64,000 nt of DNA, taken from Dromiciops gliroides (taxonomy: Eukaryota; Chordata; Mammalia; Microbiotheria; Microbiotheriidae). The stretch is taken from the NCBI RefSeq assembly GCF_019393635.1, contig NC_057866.1, forward strand, positions 171,524,403 to 171,588,402, written 5' to 3'. Below, piece by piece: positions 37,008 to 46,793 of the stretch (position 1 is the stretch's first letter; every line of letters begins with the position of its first letter). Below the pieces are notes generated by a model. It worked only from the letters and a program-made list of their open reading frames with translations. It did no database searches and had not been told where the DNA came from. A program made the position numbers and the translations under genes.

Positions 37008-37142
37008 AGGGCATCTAAGTGGCACAGTGAATAAAACACTGGCCTTGGATTCAGGAGGACCTGAGTTCACACCAGGCCTCAAACACCCGACACTTACTAG
37101 CTGTGTGACCCTGGGCAAGTCACTTAACCTTCATTGCCCCTG
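37008..37142 (+). repeat. SINE, MAR1/WSINE type
   Basis: Sense copy from CAGGGCATCTAAGTGGCACAG to CTTCATTGCCCC, inside ERV-B. Confidence 0.92.
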
Positions 37143-37472
37143 TGAAAAAATATGACACATATCTACTGTCAGGATTGCACAAGTAAAGAAGCTTGCTTTA
37201 ATCATGTGAAAGAAACTTTCTCTACTAGCAACTGTAGTTATTAGAGTCCTAATTATATGCTGTTATACCTTGGACCTAACTTGAAAAACTTTTTTTGCAC
37301 TCAAGGCCCCAATTTCAATACCAAGCTCTAGGAATACCCTGTGGGCCTTGACTCATACTACCCTAAGATCAGGTCCATTGTTTTTTTATAATTCAAATAG
37401 TGAATGGAGTGGTAATGTTACTGCTCTTTTGAAATCCACCTCTTGTTCAATCTGTTCCCCAAAGGGATACAC

Positions 37473-37620
37473 CTTTTTTTTTTTGGTTAGGCAATTGGGG
37501 TTAAGTGACTTGCCCAGGGTCACACAGCCAATAAGTATTAAGTGTCTGAGGCCGGATTTGAACTCAGGTACTCCTGACTCCAGGGCCGGTGCTCCATCCA
37601 CTGCTCCATCTAGCTGCCCC
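37473..37620 (-). repeat. SINE, MAR1/WSINE type, in ERV-B env
   Basis: Antisense copy flanked by AGGGATACAC on both sides. Confidence 0.95.
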
Positions 37621-37931
37621 AGGGATACACTTTTATAAATTTTTAGTTTTAACTACCACCTGCTTAAGCCCATATGTTAATTATGGTGAATGTACCTTGG
37701 GCTATTTGGATACCAAAGTAAGAATCCTATCACCTCTTCTCATACTAGAGTAAAAAAAAAGAGGAACCTGGGATAATTTTCTTTGGTGGGTCCAGAAGAC
37801 TGCCACCCTCACTATCCCCTAGGTTGAGTATCTTGAACATGAGGCTGTATATACAAATTTAACATTGGCAATAGAAGAAATATCTCATTCCACTGCAATA
37901 GGGTTACAAGAATTAGAAGAATCTTTTTAAA

Positions 37932-38535
37932 TTTTATATTATTATTTTACAGTTATATATTACAAAAGAGGATAGTTTTCAAAATTTGTTTTCACTGGAT
38001 ATTTAGTTCCATATTTTTCTTTTCTCCCCCGTCCCTGCCTTCACTACCTCCTCTCCAAGATGGAAAGCAGTCTGATATAGGTTGTATATGTAGAATCACA
38101 TCAAACATGTTTCTACATTAGTCATCTTGTGAAAGAAGAATCAGAGCACAAAGGAAAAACCTCAAACTAGAAGGGAAAAAAAACAGTCCAAAAGTAGAAA
38201 CAGTATGATTCAATCTGCATTCATAATTCACAGTTCTTTTTTTCTCGAAGTTGAGAACATTTTCTATCACAAATTCTTTGAAACTGTTTTGGATTGTTGC
38301 ACTTCTGAGAAGAGCCAAGTCTATCCCCATTGTTCATCACACAATGTTGCTGTTACTGTGTACAATGTTCTCCTGGTTCTGCTCCTCTCAGTCAGCATCA
38401 GTTCATTTAAGTCCTTCCAGGTTTCTCTGAACTCCTCCTGCTCATCATTTCTTACAGCACAAAAGTATTCCATTACATTCATATACCACAACTTGTTTAG
38501 CCATTCCCCTATTGATGGGCATTCCCTAGATTTCT
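37932..38535 (-). mobile_element. 5'-truncated L1, antisense, in ERV-B env
   Basis: L1 3' UTR and the very end of ORF2 in antisense. It is flanked by a duplication AGAAGAATCTTT(TT)AAATT at about 37,915 and 38,536; env similarity continues on both sides. Confidence 0.92.
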
Positions 38536-39058
38536 AGAAGAATCTTTAAATTCTCTGGCAAAGGTGTTGCTAGATAACTGTATTGACCTGGACTATCTGT
38601 TGGCTGAGGAAGGTAGTCTGTATGGTTCAGAGAACCTCCTGCTTTGTGTATATCAACAATTCTTGTTGAAGATTGAACACTGTGTTCAGAGGTTACACTA
38701 TGTCTCCACGTGGGTGGCTGAAACTCAATCACAACTATATGTTTTGTTTAGTTTTTCATGGAAGTCTTGGATTTACCCTGTATTAGGATCCCTGTTGCTG
38801 CTTGGTCGGTTAATCCTTTGTGTCTCGCATTGTGTCCCTTGAATAGGTAATCTTATTTCTTCATATGTGGAATCTCATATAGCTTCCATGCAACACTTAG
38901 CGGATGGCAGGAAGGCTTTTTACTCTAGCTCCTTTATCTCCTTCCGTGCATAGATACCCATGGACCCATAAGTCACCCCCATTCAACAGGAATCAGATAC
39001 AGAAGAAATTACCTTTGTCCCTTTTCCCTGGGTATATGAAAAGGGGGGAGTGATGGGG

Positions 39059-39519
39059 TGTGAGATTTAAAATTGGATATTAGATCATAAATCTCCCCTA
39101 CTTAACCCTTCCCTTAATTTATCTCCCAGACTAGTAAATGGAAGAAGCTTCTGGTTTTCTAGATAGAGCCTTTATTGTATATAAGGTGTTGTTGATTAGA
39201 AGGATAGGAAAATAGAAATACAGTACAAATCGTCTTAAATCTAGGCTTAGTCTATATTCCTTATAAAAACTCACCAAACCGATTTAGGCCACCTTTGGAG
39301 TGAGTCAGACCGTCTGTCCCGCACCGCCAGGAGTCCCGCCAAGCCGGCAAAAAAGGCTACTCCCCTTCTCTCCACCCCGGAAGTCAAAAAACCCCGGCAG
39401 GCAGTCTGACATGCGCAGCAGGCGGACTGTTCATCTCCTCCCCAAAAGGGTGGTCCTTGAAAAACTGGCGTCTTTCAGTTATCCTAACCGACTGTTAAAA
39501 ACTTTCATATTTTACCACA
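39059..39519 (-). repeat. 3' LTR of the OTU provirus (461 bp)
   Basis: On the minus strand it runs TGTGGTAAAATATG...AAATCTCACA. A TATA-like TATAAGG lies at 39,265-39,259 and AATAAA at 39,176-39,171. It carries one copy of the 39-bp U3 repeat (39,393-39,431). Confidence 0.95.
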
Positions 39520-40000
39520 TTTCCCCCCTTTGCTTCCTCAAGAAATGGAATGTTTCCTTGATGGAACAGTAAAAAGAATATAATAACTTCTGCTGACTAA
39601 TAATATGCGAACAACAATACAGAAAAGGAAGAGAGGAAAGTTTTGTCCAGAGGGGCGATTTTTTTTTTCTTTCCTCATGAACCAACGCTTTGACATTAGT
39701 CTTGCAAAGGGAGAGCCTCTGCAGAGAGTACATGTTACAGATAGTATATAACAGAAAGGAGATAGTAAAAGCTAATAAAGCAAAACAGTTCATATAAAGT
39801 CTCTGAGTTCTCTTGTCTTCTTGAAGTGGTAAGATGTCATCAGGAGGAAACTGGATTCTGGTCTGGAAAACTGGATTCTGGACTCTGGTCTGGATTCTGG
39901 ATTCTGGACTCTGGTCTGGAAAGCTGGATTTCTTCTTTAACTGTTTGAATTGCTGTATTTTTTTTTTTTTTTTACTAAACCTTAGCATAGCATTTTGCAA
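39512..40000 (-). CDS. Small ORF before the polypurine tract (putative membrane protein)
   Basis: A 162-residue frame beginning with a lysine-rich segment and low-complexity repeats. It then has a hydrophobic stretch (FALLAFTISFLLYTICNMY) and a shared block (VHE...WTKLSSLPF). It ends in the first bases of the 3' LTR. ERV-C has a frame at the same place (52,255-51,839) that aligns with it from the hydrophobic stretch to the same stop position. I do not recognise the family. Either it is a real accessory or env-derived product, or the similarity is due only to shared DNA. Because the two frames are both open over about 110 residues, I keep it as possible. Confidence 0.35.
   Translation of the reverse strand: MQNAMLRFSKKKKKIQQFKQLKKKSSFPDQSPESRIQTRVQNPVFQTRIQFPPDDILPLQEDKRTQRLYMNCFALLAFTISFLLYTICNMYSLQRLSLCKTNVKALVHEERKKKSPLWTKLSSLPFLYCCSHIISQQKLLYSFYCSIKETFHFLRKQRGEMW
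39520..39532 (-). other. Polypurine tract of the OTU provirus
   Basis: Minus strand CAAAGGGGGGAAA, directly next to the TG of the 3' LTR; it primes plus-strand DNA synthesis. Confidence 0.9.
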
Positions 40001-41071
40001 TCAGTAACACTTTTTACCACCATGTGTCTGGATCAAAGTCAAATTTAGTATGTGTTCATGACACCTGAAAATGTTATGGAAAGGTTATCATACCATATCT
40101 CATGGTTCCGAGACAGCCAGTGATTGTGCTAGGCCACAGGTGAATTCAACTGAGTGAGATAAAAAGATAAGTAAGTTCAGTTAAATTAGGTTAAATTAGG
40201 AGGGAGAGAGGATGAATACTGGACTGTGCCTAGTAATTGTGCTCTACATAGTCACCATCATAAGCAAACCATGGACTTATGTATACCTGTCTCTCCTTTT
40301 GTTGCACATATATTCTCTCCAGGACCTGCATCAGAGTTCACAGCAAGTTAGTCTCTGAAATGATAAGTTTCCATATTTCTGAAATCTCATTAATTTCACC
40401 AAAGACAATATGATGGTAAAAATGTGTGCTATGCTGCATAACTGAGAATATATTAGTGATATATACAATAATTCCAAACCATACCCAGAGTATAATGACA
40501 TATAAATAATAAACGAATGTAAATAGCTGATTATATTAGACATTGTTACATAATCTTCTTTTAGACATTATTACATAATCTTCTTTTAGCAAGTAGACCA
40601 CATCATCTTATACATGAATTCTCTAGTATAACAGTAGCAGATACTTAAAGTGGTGATTAATTCATCAAAAAGAAATAAGACTTCAATAAGCAAGATTCAA
40701 TATTCAATAGCATATACTTAAAATGCCTTTGAAAAGTCACTTAGTTCACAAAATCGGGTTTTTAAAGAAAAGCAAAAGAAACAAAAGTAAAAAAAAAAAA
40801 AACAAAGCAAAACCAAAAACCAAAAATAAAAGGCAAAAGATTCGCTAAGCACCCTTTTGTGCTCTTAAAGAATTTAAAGGTGTGGTGAATTCCAGGTCTT
40901 TTCAGTGCCTTTCAAAAGTCAAAACAAAACAAAAAGCAAAAAGGATTAAAAAAAAAAAATAGGTATAGGGTAGGGAAAAGGGTGGGAGAAATTGAGGTGG
41001 GCCAGAAAACTAGGCCATGTGCTTCAGTGCTTTTGCCTGTGGAAGGAAATGCTTGTTAAATTTTAAGGTAT
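40001..41071 (-). other. Untranslated 3' region of the OTU provirus
   Basis: About 1.1 kb with many stops in all frames and A-rich stretches; no env is seen. Short blocks (for example TCATGACACCTGA on the plus strand near 40,057) recur in ERV-C near 52,583. It may hold a splice acceptor or RNA export element, but nothing specific can be pointed to. Confidence 0.5.
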
Positions 41072-44000
41072 TTAAGCTGCTAGAGTTTGGGGTATGCCAC
41101 ATTGTTTTAACTGGTTCCCCAATTCTCTGCATGCCAAAGTGGCAGGGGTTTCTGAATTGTCATTGATCTTTCTAATGCTGTCATAATGTTCTTTATGGTA
41201 GAAAATGTGGAGTTCTCTAGCATCAGTTTTGTCTGTGCCACTGATTTTCAATAAAGGCTGATTTAATTGATGAACCACAACATTCAGCTGATGCTGCTTA
41301 GCAAATGCTACAATTGTATCATTTCCTCCCCACTTTCCAAATTTCTTTAATTCATCAACATATTCTTCAAAAGGGGAGTCATTTACTATAAAAGACTCAA
41401 ACTCTTGTCTATGGTTAATCATATAAGAAGCAGCTTCTTGTCTGTGTCTGAGATGATTTCTACAGTGACCTTCTAGCTGGTCTGCTAAAGCCCTAAAAAG
41501 GCAATTTCCGTCTCCTGATACTTCACGAAGACTGAGTCCCAAAGCATTTAACTGATCAGTGGGATTATTAAATGGGAACTGCCTTTTTCCTCTGAACTCT
41601 CTTTGCTCTTTAACAGTTGCTATCTTTAGGGTTTTTACCTCTTTAGCGTCTACCTCAGGTCTATCTGAAATCTCTTCACCTATGAATGGTGCAGGCTTTA
41701 TATGAGAGCAATGAATCCATGAGTCTTTTTCACCAATTTTAATGGCAGTAGGAGTTGTCAATAATACCTGAAAAGGTCCTTCCCAGGCAGGTTGAGTTCC
41801 ACTGGTTTTCTGAAAATTCTTTACATATATTTTATCTCCTGGGTTGAACTTATGCAATGAAAAGTCTAATGGTCCTGCCTGGACCACAGCTCCTGCCTCA
41901 TGGAGTTCACGTAGCCTGGTCTGTAATTCCTGTATATAGGAAGCAACAGAAGTATCACCTCCCACCAGTGATGTATAAACTGGGGAAAAAGTTTTAGCTT
42001 GGATAGGAGGGTGACCAAAAAGCATTTCATAAGGAGATATATGAAGTTCTCCTCTTGGTCTACTTCGTAGATAGAATAATGCCAATGGTAGAACATCAGG
42101 CCATTTCAAATGGGTTTCAGTACATAATTTGCCAATCATACTCTTAAGCTCTTTATTCATACGTTCGACTTGGCCTGAACTTTGTGGATGGTAGGGCGTG
42201 TGGAATTTTGGAGTCACTCCCAAGAAAGAGTAGATTTGGGATAAAATCGAATCAGTGAAATGTGTGCCTTTGTCAGAATCGATGCGGGCTGGTGGGCCAA
42301 AACGAGGTACTATCTCTTTAAGAAGAATTTTGGCAACAAAGGCAGCTGTGGCTCGGGGGCTGGGAAAGGCCTCCACCCACCGAGTGAGCTGATCAACTAT
42401 AACAAGGCAAAATTTATAATGTCCTGCTTTTGGCATAGTAATATAATCAATTTGTAAGTGCTCAAAAGGTGTATATGCTAGAGGACGCCCTCCATAAGCT
42501 TTGGCCTTAAAAGCATACTGATTATAAGACTGACATGTGGAGCAGCCCGAGCAGATTCGAGATGCTGTATTAGTCACACCTGGCGCTATCCAGGTTCTCT
42601 TAATAGAGTCTACAATGCCTTGTGTACCAAAATGGCCTTTTCTGTGAACAGAGAGGCATACCTGGTGGTAGAATTTCCGGGGAAGAAATGGCTTACCTTC
42701 CGGAGACACCCAGATGCCATTGATCTGTTTCGCCTTAAATTTCTTTTTCCACTTTTCTACTTCAGAATCGTCATAGGTTAGGTTGGAAGGAATATCCTCA
42801 GAAGGTGAAAGGTTAAATACATGTTCAGGAGCTTCTAATGCAGCAAGCTTGGCTGCAGAATCGGCTCGTGCATTTCCCTTTGAAACAGGATCACTATTCC
42901 CTGTGTGGGCAGGGCAATGTACAACGGCTAGGGAACAAGGCAGTTTTAGGGCATCTAAGAGGTCCTTGATAAGGTCCCCATTGGCAATAGCCTTGCCCGA
43001 GGATGTTAGAAAGCCTCGTTGACGCCAAATCATACCAATAAAGTGGCATATGCCAAAGCCATATTTCGAGTCAGTAAAAATGGTGGCACTCTTATCTTTA
43101 GCTATATTACAGGCCTGTGTAAGAGCCACAAGTTCAGCAGCCTGTGCACTAAAATGGGAAGGCAGAGAAGCTGCCCAGAGGGTGTCATAATCAGAAACTA
43201 CAGCAGCTCCAGTAAAACGGGTTCCCTCTCTCATAAATGAGGAACCATCTGTATAGAGGACAAGATCAGGATTTTCTAAAGGTGTATCAAAAAGATCGTC
43301 ACGGGGTTTTTCAGCCATATCAACTAAAGAAGCACAGTCATGCAACGGTTCCCCCGAGAATGGTAAGTTAGGGAGTAGTGTTGCTGGATTAAGAACTGTG
43401 CAGCGTTTTAAAGTGATATTCTCATTACCTAACAGGGTTATTTCATACTTAGCCAGCCTTTGATCTGAAAAGGCTTGTGTCCTGTGACGTAGTAAGAGAG
43501 CCTCCACTTCGTGAGGGCATTGCACAGTTAGAGGGTTACCTAGGACCAAATCAGAGGCTTTTTCTACCAAAAGCGCTGTGGCCGCCACTGCTCTAAGGCA
43601 AGGTGGCGCTCCAGCCGCTACAGGGTCCAGCTGAATTGAATAGTAGGCTATAGGACGTTGGTTAGGCCCCAGTGACTGAGTCAGGACTCCAGAAGCCACC
43701 CCCCTTTGTTCATGCACAAAGAGAGTGAAAGGCTTACTATAATCTGGCAGTCCTAGGGCAGGTGCTGATAACAAGGCCCGTTTTAATTCTTTTATGGCTG
43801 AGAGATGCTGGGGATCCAACTGTAAACTGTCTGGAACAGAACTTTTTGTAAGAGCTATGAGGGGTTTAGTAATTTCACCAAAAGAGGGTATCCATTGTCT
43901 ACAGTACCCAGCTGCTCCCAGAATGGCTCTCAACTGCCTCTTAGTAGTGGGGGCAGAGAGTTGTTGAATGGCCTGGACTCTCTTAGAAGAGACAGAGCGA

Positions 44001-45250
44001 GTTCCAGCAGCCAAAATAAATCCTAAATATTCTACCTGGGGCAAACACCATTGTACCTTTGTCTTGGAAACCTTGTGTCCTCTCTTGTGCAGCTCCAGCA
44101 GTAAGTGACGGCTATCTTCCTGACAAATTTCAGCATTAGGAGAGGCCAAAAGTAAGTCATCTACATATTGTACTAGTATGGAGCCCTTAAAGGTAATAGA
44201 GGCCAGATCCTGCTGTAAAATTTGGGAAAATAATGTGGGACTGTCTACAAATCCCTGTGGGAGTCTAGTCCAGGTCCACTGTCTATTTTTCCAGGTAAAA
44301 GCAAATAAATATTGGAAGTCCTCATGTACTGGTATGGAGAAAAAGGCAGAGCAAAGGTCTACCACTGTGAAACATGTAGATTCATAGGGAATCGAGGAAA
44401 TTATCGTAGCCGGGTTTGGAACTATGGAATGTCTAGGAATAACATAATTATTAATCGCTCTAAGATCTTGCACAAAACGATAAACAGGTTTACCATCTGG
44501 CCCAGGCTTGGGTTTTTTAACTGGCAAAATGGGAGTATTGCATGGAGAGTGATGACATGGAATAATAATACCCTGGCTTTTCAAAGCCTCAATTATAGGG
44601 GTGATCCCTTCTATTGCTTCCCTAGACAATGGATACTGTGGAATGGAGGGGGGTGGTCCCCCCTTAACTTTAAAGGTAACAGGCATGGCAGACTTAAGGA
44701 GCCCCACCTCATTAGGGGATGAGGCCCATAAAGACTCAGGAATGTCAGAGGGGATTTTGGATACCTCCCCTGCTGTTCCTTGAGCTTCTGTAAGTAAAAT
44801 TGGTAATAAATGAACAGTATCCTCTGGCAATTGTAAGGAGACAGCCCCATCTGGAGCACAAGATATGGTTGCTCTAAGCTTGCAAAGGAGATCACGACCT
44901 AATAAATTTACAGGGGCATCAGGCATGAGTAAAAATGAATGTTCCACTGTTAAGGGCCCCATAGATACCATGCGAGGATTCAATTTTGCCACTCTCTGGC
45001 TCTTTCCTGAGACTCCCACTACATTCAAAAATCCTACAGGTCTACACCCAGCATCTGGTTTGCTTACTAATACTGATTTAGAGGCTCCTGTGTCTAGCAG
45101 ACAATCATAATAAGTCTCCCCCACTTTTAAGGTGACATGTGGTTCATTACTCTGGGGAGGTGAATGGACTGGCACAAGTGCATTCAAAAAATCCGGATCT
45201 GGGAATATATGGCTTTCATTATCTATGTTCCATTCCTCCCCAAGACACCA
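41072..45250 (-). CDS. pol: Pro-Pol-OTU readthrough polyprotein: protease, RT, RNase H, integrase, OTU deubiquitinase
   Basis: Opens in the Gag phase right after the Gag TGA and runs 1,392 codons to TAA. Numbered from the TTG at 45,187 (1,371 residues): protease LLDTGAS with D32; RT with LPQGF at 309 and YVDD at 341-344; RNase H acidic residues D647, E685, D706 and D776. The integrase has H848-x3-H852 and C879-x2-C882, then D914, D972 and E1008 with 35 residues between the last two. A GPF-type C-terminal module lies at 1137-1139. After a linker (about 1165-1208) comes an OTU domain with C1229 and H1334. Every catalytic residue I can check is present and there is no frameshift or stop. No ATG stands near the start, so translation should come by readthrough of the TGA, as gamma-type viruses do. 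The fused OTU replaces env in the gene order. Confidence 0.93.
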   Translation of the reverse strand, partial: WCLGEEWNIDNESHIFPDPDFLNALVPVHSPPQSNEPHVTLKVGETYYDCLLDTGASKSVLVSKPDAGCRPVGFLNVVGVSGKSQRVAKLNPRMVSMGPLTVEHSFLLMPDAPVNLLGRDLLCKLRATISCAPDGAVSLQLPEDTVHLLPILLTEAQGTAGEVSKIPSDIPESLWASSPNEVGLLKSAMPVTFKVKGGPPPSIPQYPLSREAIEGITPIIEALKSQGIIIPCHHSPCNTPILPVKKPKPGPDGKPVYRFVQDLRAINNYVIPRHSIVPNPATIISSIPYESTCFTVVDLCSAFFSIPVHEDFQYLFAFTWKNRQWTWTRLPQGFVDSPTLFSQILQQDLASITFKGSILVQYVDDLLLASPNAEICQEDSRHLLLELHKRGHKVSKTKVQWCLPQVEYLGFILAAGTRSVSSKRVQAIQQLSAPTTKRQLRAILGAAGYCRQWIPSFGEITKPLIALTKSSVPDSLQLDPQHLSAIKELKRALLSAPALGLPDYSKPFTLFVHEQRGVASGVLTQSLGPNQRPIAYYSIQLDPVAAGAPPCLRAVAATALLVEKASDLVLGNPLTVQCPHEVEALLLRHRTQAFSDQRLAKYEITLLGNENITLKRCTVLNPATLLPNLPFSGEPLHDCASLVDMAEKPRDDLFDTPLENPDLVLYTDGSSFMREGTRFTGAAVVSDYDTLWAASLPSHFSAQAAELVALTQACNIAKDKSATIFTDSKYGFGICHFIGMIWRQRGFLTSSGKAIANGDLIKDLLDALKLPCSLAVVHCPAHTGNSDPVSKGNARADSAAKLAALEAPEHVFNLSPSEDIPSNLTYDDSEVEKWKKKFKAKQINGIWVSPEGKPFLPRKFYHQVCLSVHRKGHFGTQGIVDSIKRTWIAPGVTNTASRICSGCSTCQSYNQYAFKAKAYGGRPLAYTPFEHLQIDYITMPKAGHYKFCLVIVDQLTRWVEAFPSPRATAAFVAKILLKEIVPRFGPPARIDSDKGTHFTDSILSQIYSFLGVTPKFHTPYHPQSSGQVERMNKELKSMIGKLCTETHLKWPDVLPLALFYLRSRPRGELHISPYEMLFGHPPIQAKTFSPVYTSLVGGDTSVASYIQELQTRLRELHEAGAVVQAGPLDFSLHKFNPGDKIYVKNFQKTSGTQPAWEGPFQVLLTTPTAIKIGEKDSWIHCSHIKPAPFIGEEISDRPEVDAKEVKTLKIATVKEQREFRGKRQFPFNNPTDQLNALGLSLREVSGDGNCLFRALADQLEGHCRNHLRHRQEAASYMINHRQEFESFIVNDSPFEEYVDELKKFGKWGGNDTIVAFAKQHQLNVVVHQLNQPLLKISGTDKTDARELHIFYHKEHYDSIRKINDNSETPATLACRELGNQLKQCGIPQTLAA
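41075..41563 (-). other. Captured OTU deubiquitinase domain (OTUD3-like)
   Basis: Residues 1209-1371 of the pol frame. Catalytic cysteine block [11 protein letters not shown] (C1229, codon 41,503-41,501, TGC), aspartate D1226 beside it, and histidine in KEHYDSI (H1334, codon 41,188-41,186, CAT). Other blocks are [34 protein letters not shown] and RKINDNSE. From memory these match vertebrate OTUD3 more closely than other OTU families. OTU enzymes cut ubiquitin chains; OTUD3 prefers certain lysine linkages. The host OTUD3 gene has introns, whereas this copy has none, which fits capture from a spliced mRNA. About 35 residues after the OTU core are of unknown origin. Confidence 0.92.
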
Positions 45251-46273
45251 TCATTCCTGTGTCCTCTTCTGAGGGGGGTCTTGGTTACCATTATTCTGGT
45301 ACTGCCTTTCTGTATTCCTCCAAAAAGATCTATTTCTATTTTGATTTCGCCTGTAATTAGAATTAGAATTTCTTCTCCAAGTCCTACATTCTCTCAATTC
45401 ATGCCCCTCCTTACGACAGTAACAACACACCTTAGTGTCCTTGTTCCAGTGTCCACATGGCTGACTAGGAATCGCTGGTGCCAGAATGCTCTGTTTAGGG
45501 TGATCTGGATCTTCCTCACGTGAGTCAAAGACATAATTTGCAAGTTCCTTAATTCTATCTACTGAGAGATTTCTCCAGTCTGGACATTGTTTCAGAAAGT
45601 ATCTGCGTATTTCTGGCAGTGAATTATAAACAAATGTGTTGAGAATGATACAGGAATCTCTTAAATCTACTGGATCCAATCTGGTGTACTGTCTAGCGGC
45701 CTCACAAAGTCTATCATAAAATCTGTTTGGTCTTTCATTAGCCTCCTGAGGTAGGCTTAAAAATTTCTGCCAGTTTTCCGGTTTTCTAGAGCAAGATTCC
45801 ATTCCCTTCAGAAGTGTTTCTCTAGCATCTTTTAATCTTTGGAAATCCCTATCATCATTATAATTCCACTCTGGATCCTTTAGAGGCCATTCCACATCGG
45901 CCTTACCTTTCGCAACAAGGGCATTTCCTGCTGAGATAATATCTGTAATCTCAGTTGGGGACAGTAAAGTTTCCAAAAGGCAAGTAACATCAGCCCAACT
46001 GGGTTGATATGCATTAAATATAGTCCTTAACTGTGAAATTACAGTGTTTGGATTTTTCTCAAAACTAGGGATGATTGATTTCCATGCGCTCAAGTCACTT
46101 GGTCTAAAGGGGCTATATTTTCTGACTTGAATTGGCACTCCCTTCTTACTATGTTCTATAGCTTCCTGCAGAGGGAGTAGTTTCTGCTGATCTGATTCTG
46201 AACTTGGATCATCTCTAGTAGAAACAGCCATTTTGAGGTCTCTCTCCATATGTGAGAGTTTCCCCCACATCAT
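45251..46273 (-). CDS. gag: Gag of the OTU provirus (short; capsid and nucleocapsid)
   Basis: A 340-residue frame. A gamma-type capsid region starts near residue 48 (YSPFRPSDLSAW, NAYQPSW, and a major-homology-like block around 176-190). The nucleocapsid has one perfect zinc knuckle, C283-x2-C286-x4-H291-x4-C296, in a basic, Asn/Arg-rich tail. It should form the particle shell and bind the RNA. Only about 47 residues precede the capsid, so the matrix and p12-like parts of a usual gamma-type Gag (over 500 residues) are missing or reduced. No N-terminal Met-Gly is seen. It ends in TGA at 45,253-45,251, and the pol frame continues directly in the same phase. The start is uncertain, since two adjacent ATGs at 46,273 are preceded by a T-rich stretch. 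Confidence 0.88.
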   Translation of the reverse strand: MMWGKLSHMERDLKMAVSTRDDPSSESDQQKLLPLQEAIEHSKKGVPIQVRKYSPFRPSDLSAWKSIIPSFEKNPNTVISQLRTIFNAYQPSWADVTCLLETLLSPTEITDIISAGNALVAKGKADVEWPLKDPEWNYNDDRDFQRLKDARETLLKGMESCSRKPENWQKFLSLPQEANERPNRFYDRLCEAARQYTRLDPVDLRDSCIILNTFVYNSLPEIRRYFLKQCPDWRNLSVDRIKELANYVFDSREEDPDHPKQSILAPAIPSQPCGHWNKDTKVCCYCRKEGHELRECRTWRRNSNSNYRRNQNRNRSFWRNTERQYQNNGNQDPPQKRTQE

Positions 46274-46772
46274 AACAATGATAATAACAAAAACAATGAT
46301 AATAACAAAAACAAAAAAAAAAACAACAAAAAAAAATAAAATCCTTAGTCGTATGAACTATGGATGTGGTATTAAAAGGTATTTCAATTGCAGGCATAAA
46401 ATTTCTACTTATATTAAACGTATTTTCCCAAAGATTCTCACGTATACTATTATACAAAAAACTTTTTGCTGCCTGAATGAGGAAAAAACCAATAATGTTA
46501 TGAAGGACCATTGAGTAAACTATTCCTCTAAGTCGGGATGTTATGCTGTCCCAATACATTCCGATGAGAAAAATCAAAGGGATGGTAGAATATTCGAGCA
46601 TCTTGCCCTTTAAACTGGGCTGGCTTTTCTGTTTAAAGCAAGACTTTTAGAGGCTTAAAGTCTTTAAGGGAGATTAGACAAAGGGAAAGTCCGCGGGGGG
46701 GGGGGGTATTTGGAAAATCCACCGAATTAGCCGGCTTATGGCCAAACTAGGGAGGGTGGGAGGGTCCTTAAG
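46274..46772 (-). other. Leader of the OTU provirus
   Basis: About 500 bases between primer site and gag, with a C/G run (46,694-46,706) and a T-rich repeat block just before gag. An out-of-phase open frame (46,601-46,215) begins with hydrophobic residues; I see no family match. Packaging signals are expected here but cannot be located by eye. Confidence 0.5.
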
Positions 46773-46790
46773 GTCCCTTCGGGGTCGCCA
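46773..46790 (-). other. Primer-binding site of the OTU provirus
   Basis: Minus strand TGGCGACCCCGAAGGGAC, three bases after the LTR end. Its complement ends in the CCA expected of a mature tRNA. From memory the 3' end of an arginine tRNA (CCG anticodon group) fits with about one mismatch. A proline primer, usual in murine gammaretroviruses, does not fit. Confidence 0.75.
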
Positions 46791-46793
46791 AAC

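Larger units (their letters stand above)
37370..39040 (+). pseudogene. ERV-B env remnant, interrupted by a SINE and an L1
   Basis: The C-terminal piece (from 38,564) has LLDNCIDLDYLLAEEG, the conserved transmembrane-subunit ectodomain block of gamma/D-type envelopes. A tryptophan-containing stretch and a hydrophobic membrane anchor (about GSLLLLGRLILC) follow. Upstream pieces match ERV-A env. The expected cysteine cluster after the LDYLLAEEG block is not preserved. Stops and two insertions make it non-coding. Confidence 0.75.
35975..39058 (+). mobile_element. ERV-B: old plus-strand endogenous retrovirus, pol and env remnants
   Basis: It starts in the C-terminal part of RNase H, passes integrase pieces, has a large deletion, then env and a polypurine tract (AAAAGGGGGGAG) at about 39,040-39,051. 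A SINE and an L1 are inserted in env. The 3' LTR begins at about TGATGG (39,051) and is cut at once by the OTU provirus. Its continuation is seen after 47,371, where ...AGCTAAAA...GAGTTCTTATT aligns with the DNA following the ERV-A polypurine tract (3,215-3,260). Confidence 0.75.

Noticed and set aside
41075-41563. OTU as an assembly chimera of host OTUD3 and the provirus
   Set aside because: The domain is intronless, in phase with pol, inside one provirus with matching LTRs and target duplication, and followed by provirus 3' sequence shared with ERV-C. It still deserves a long-read check.
42783-44895. Open frames opposite or in other phases within the pol region
   Set aside because: Shadows of the intact pol frame; none has a recognisable domain.
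45185-45187. Start of the pol frame as an independent initiation site
   Set aside because: The codon is TTG, not ATG, and the frame is already open upstream to the Gag TGA; readthrough is the better explanation.
45251-45253. TGA between gag and pol as a selenocysteine codon
   Set aside because: Nothing suggests a SECIS element, and Gag-Pol readthrough of a stop is the normal gamma-type arrangement.
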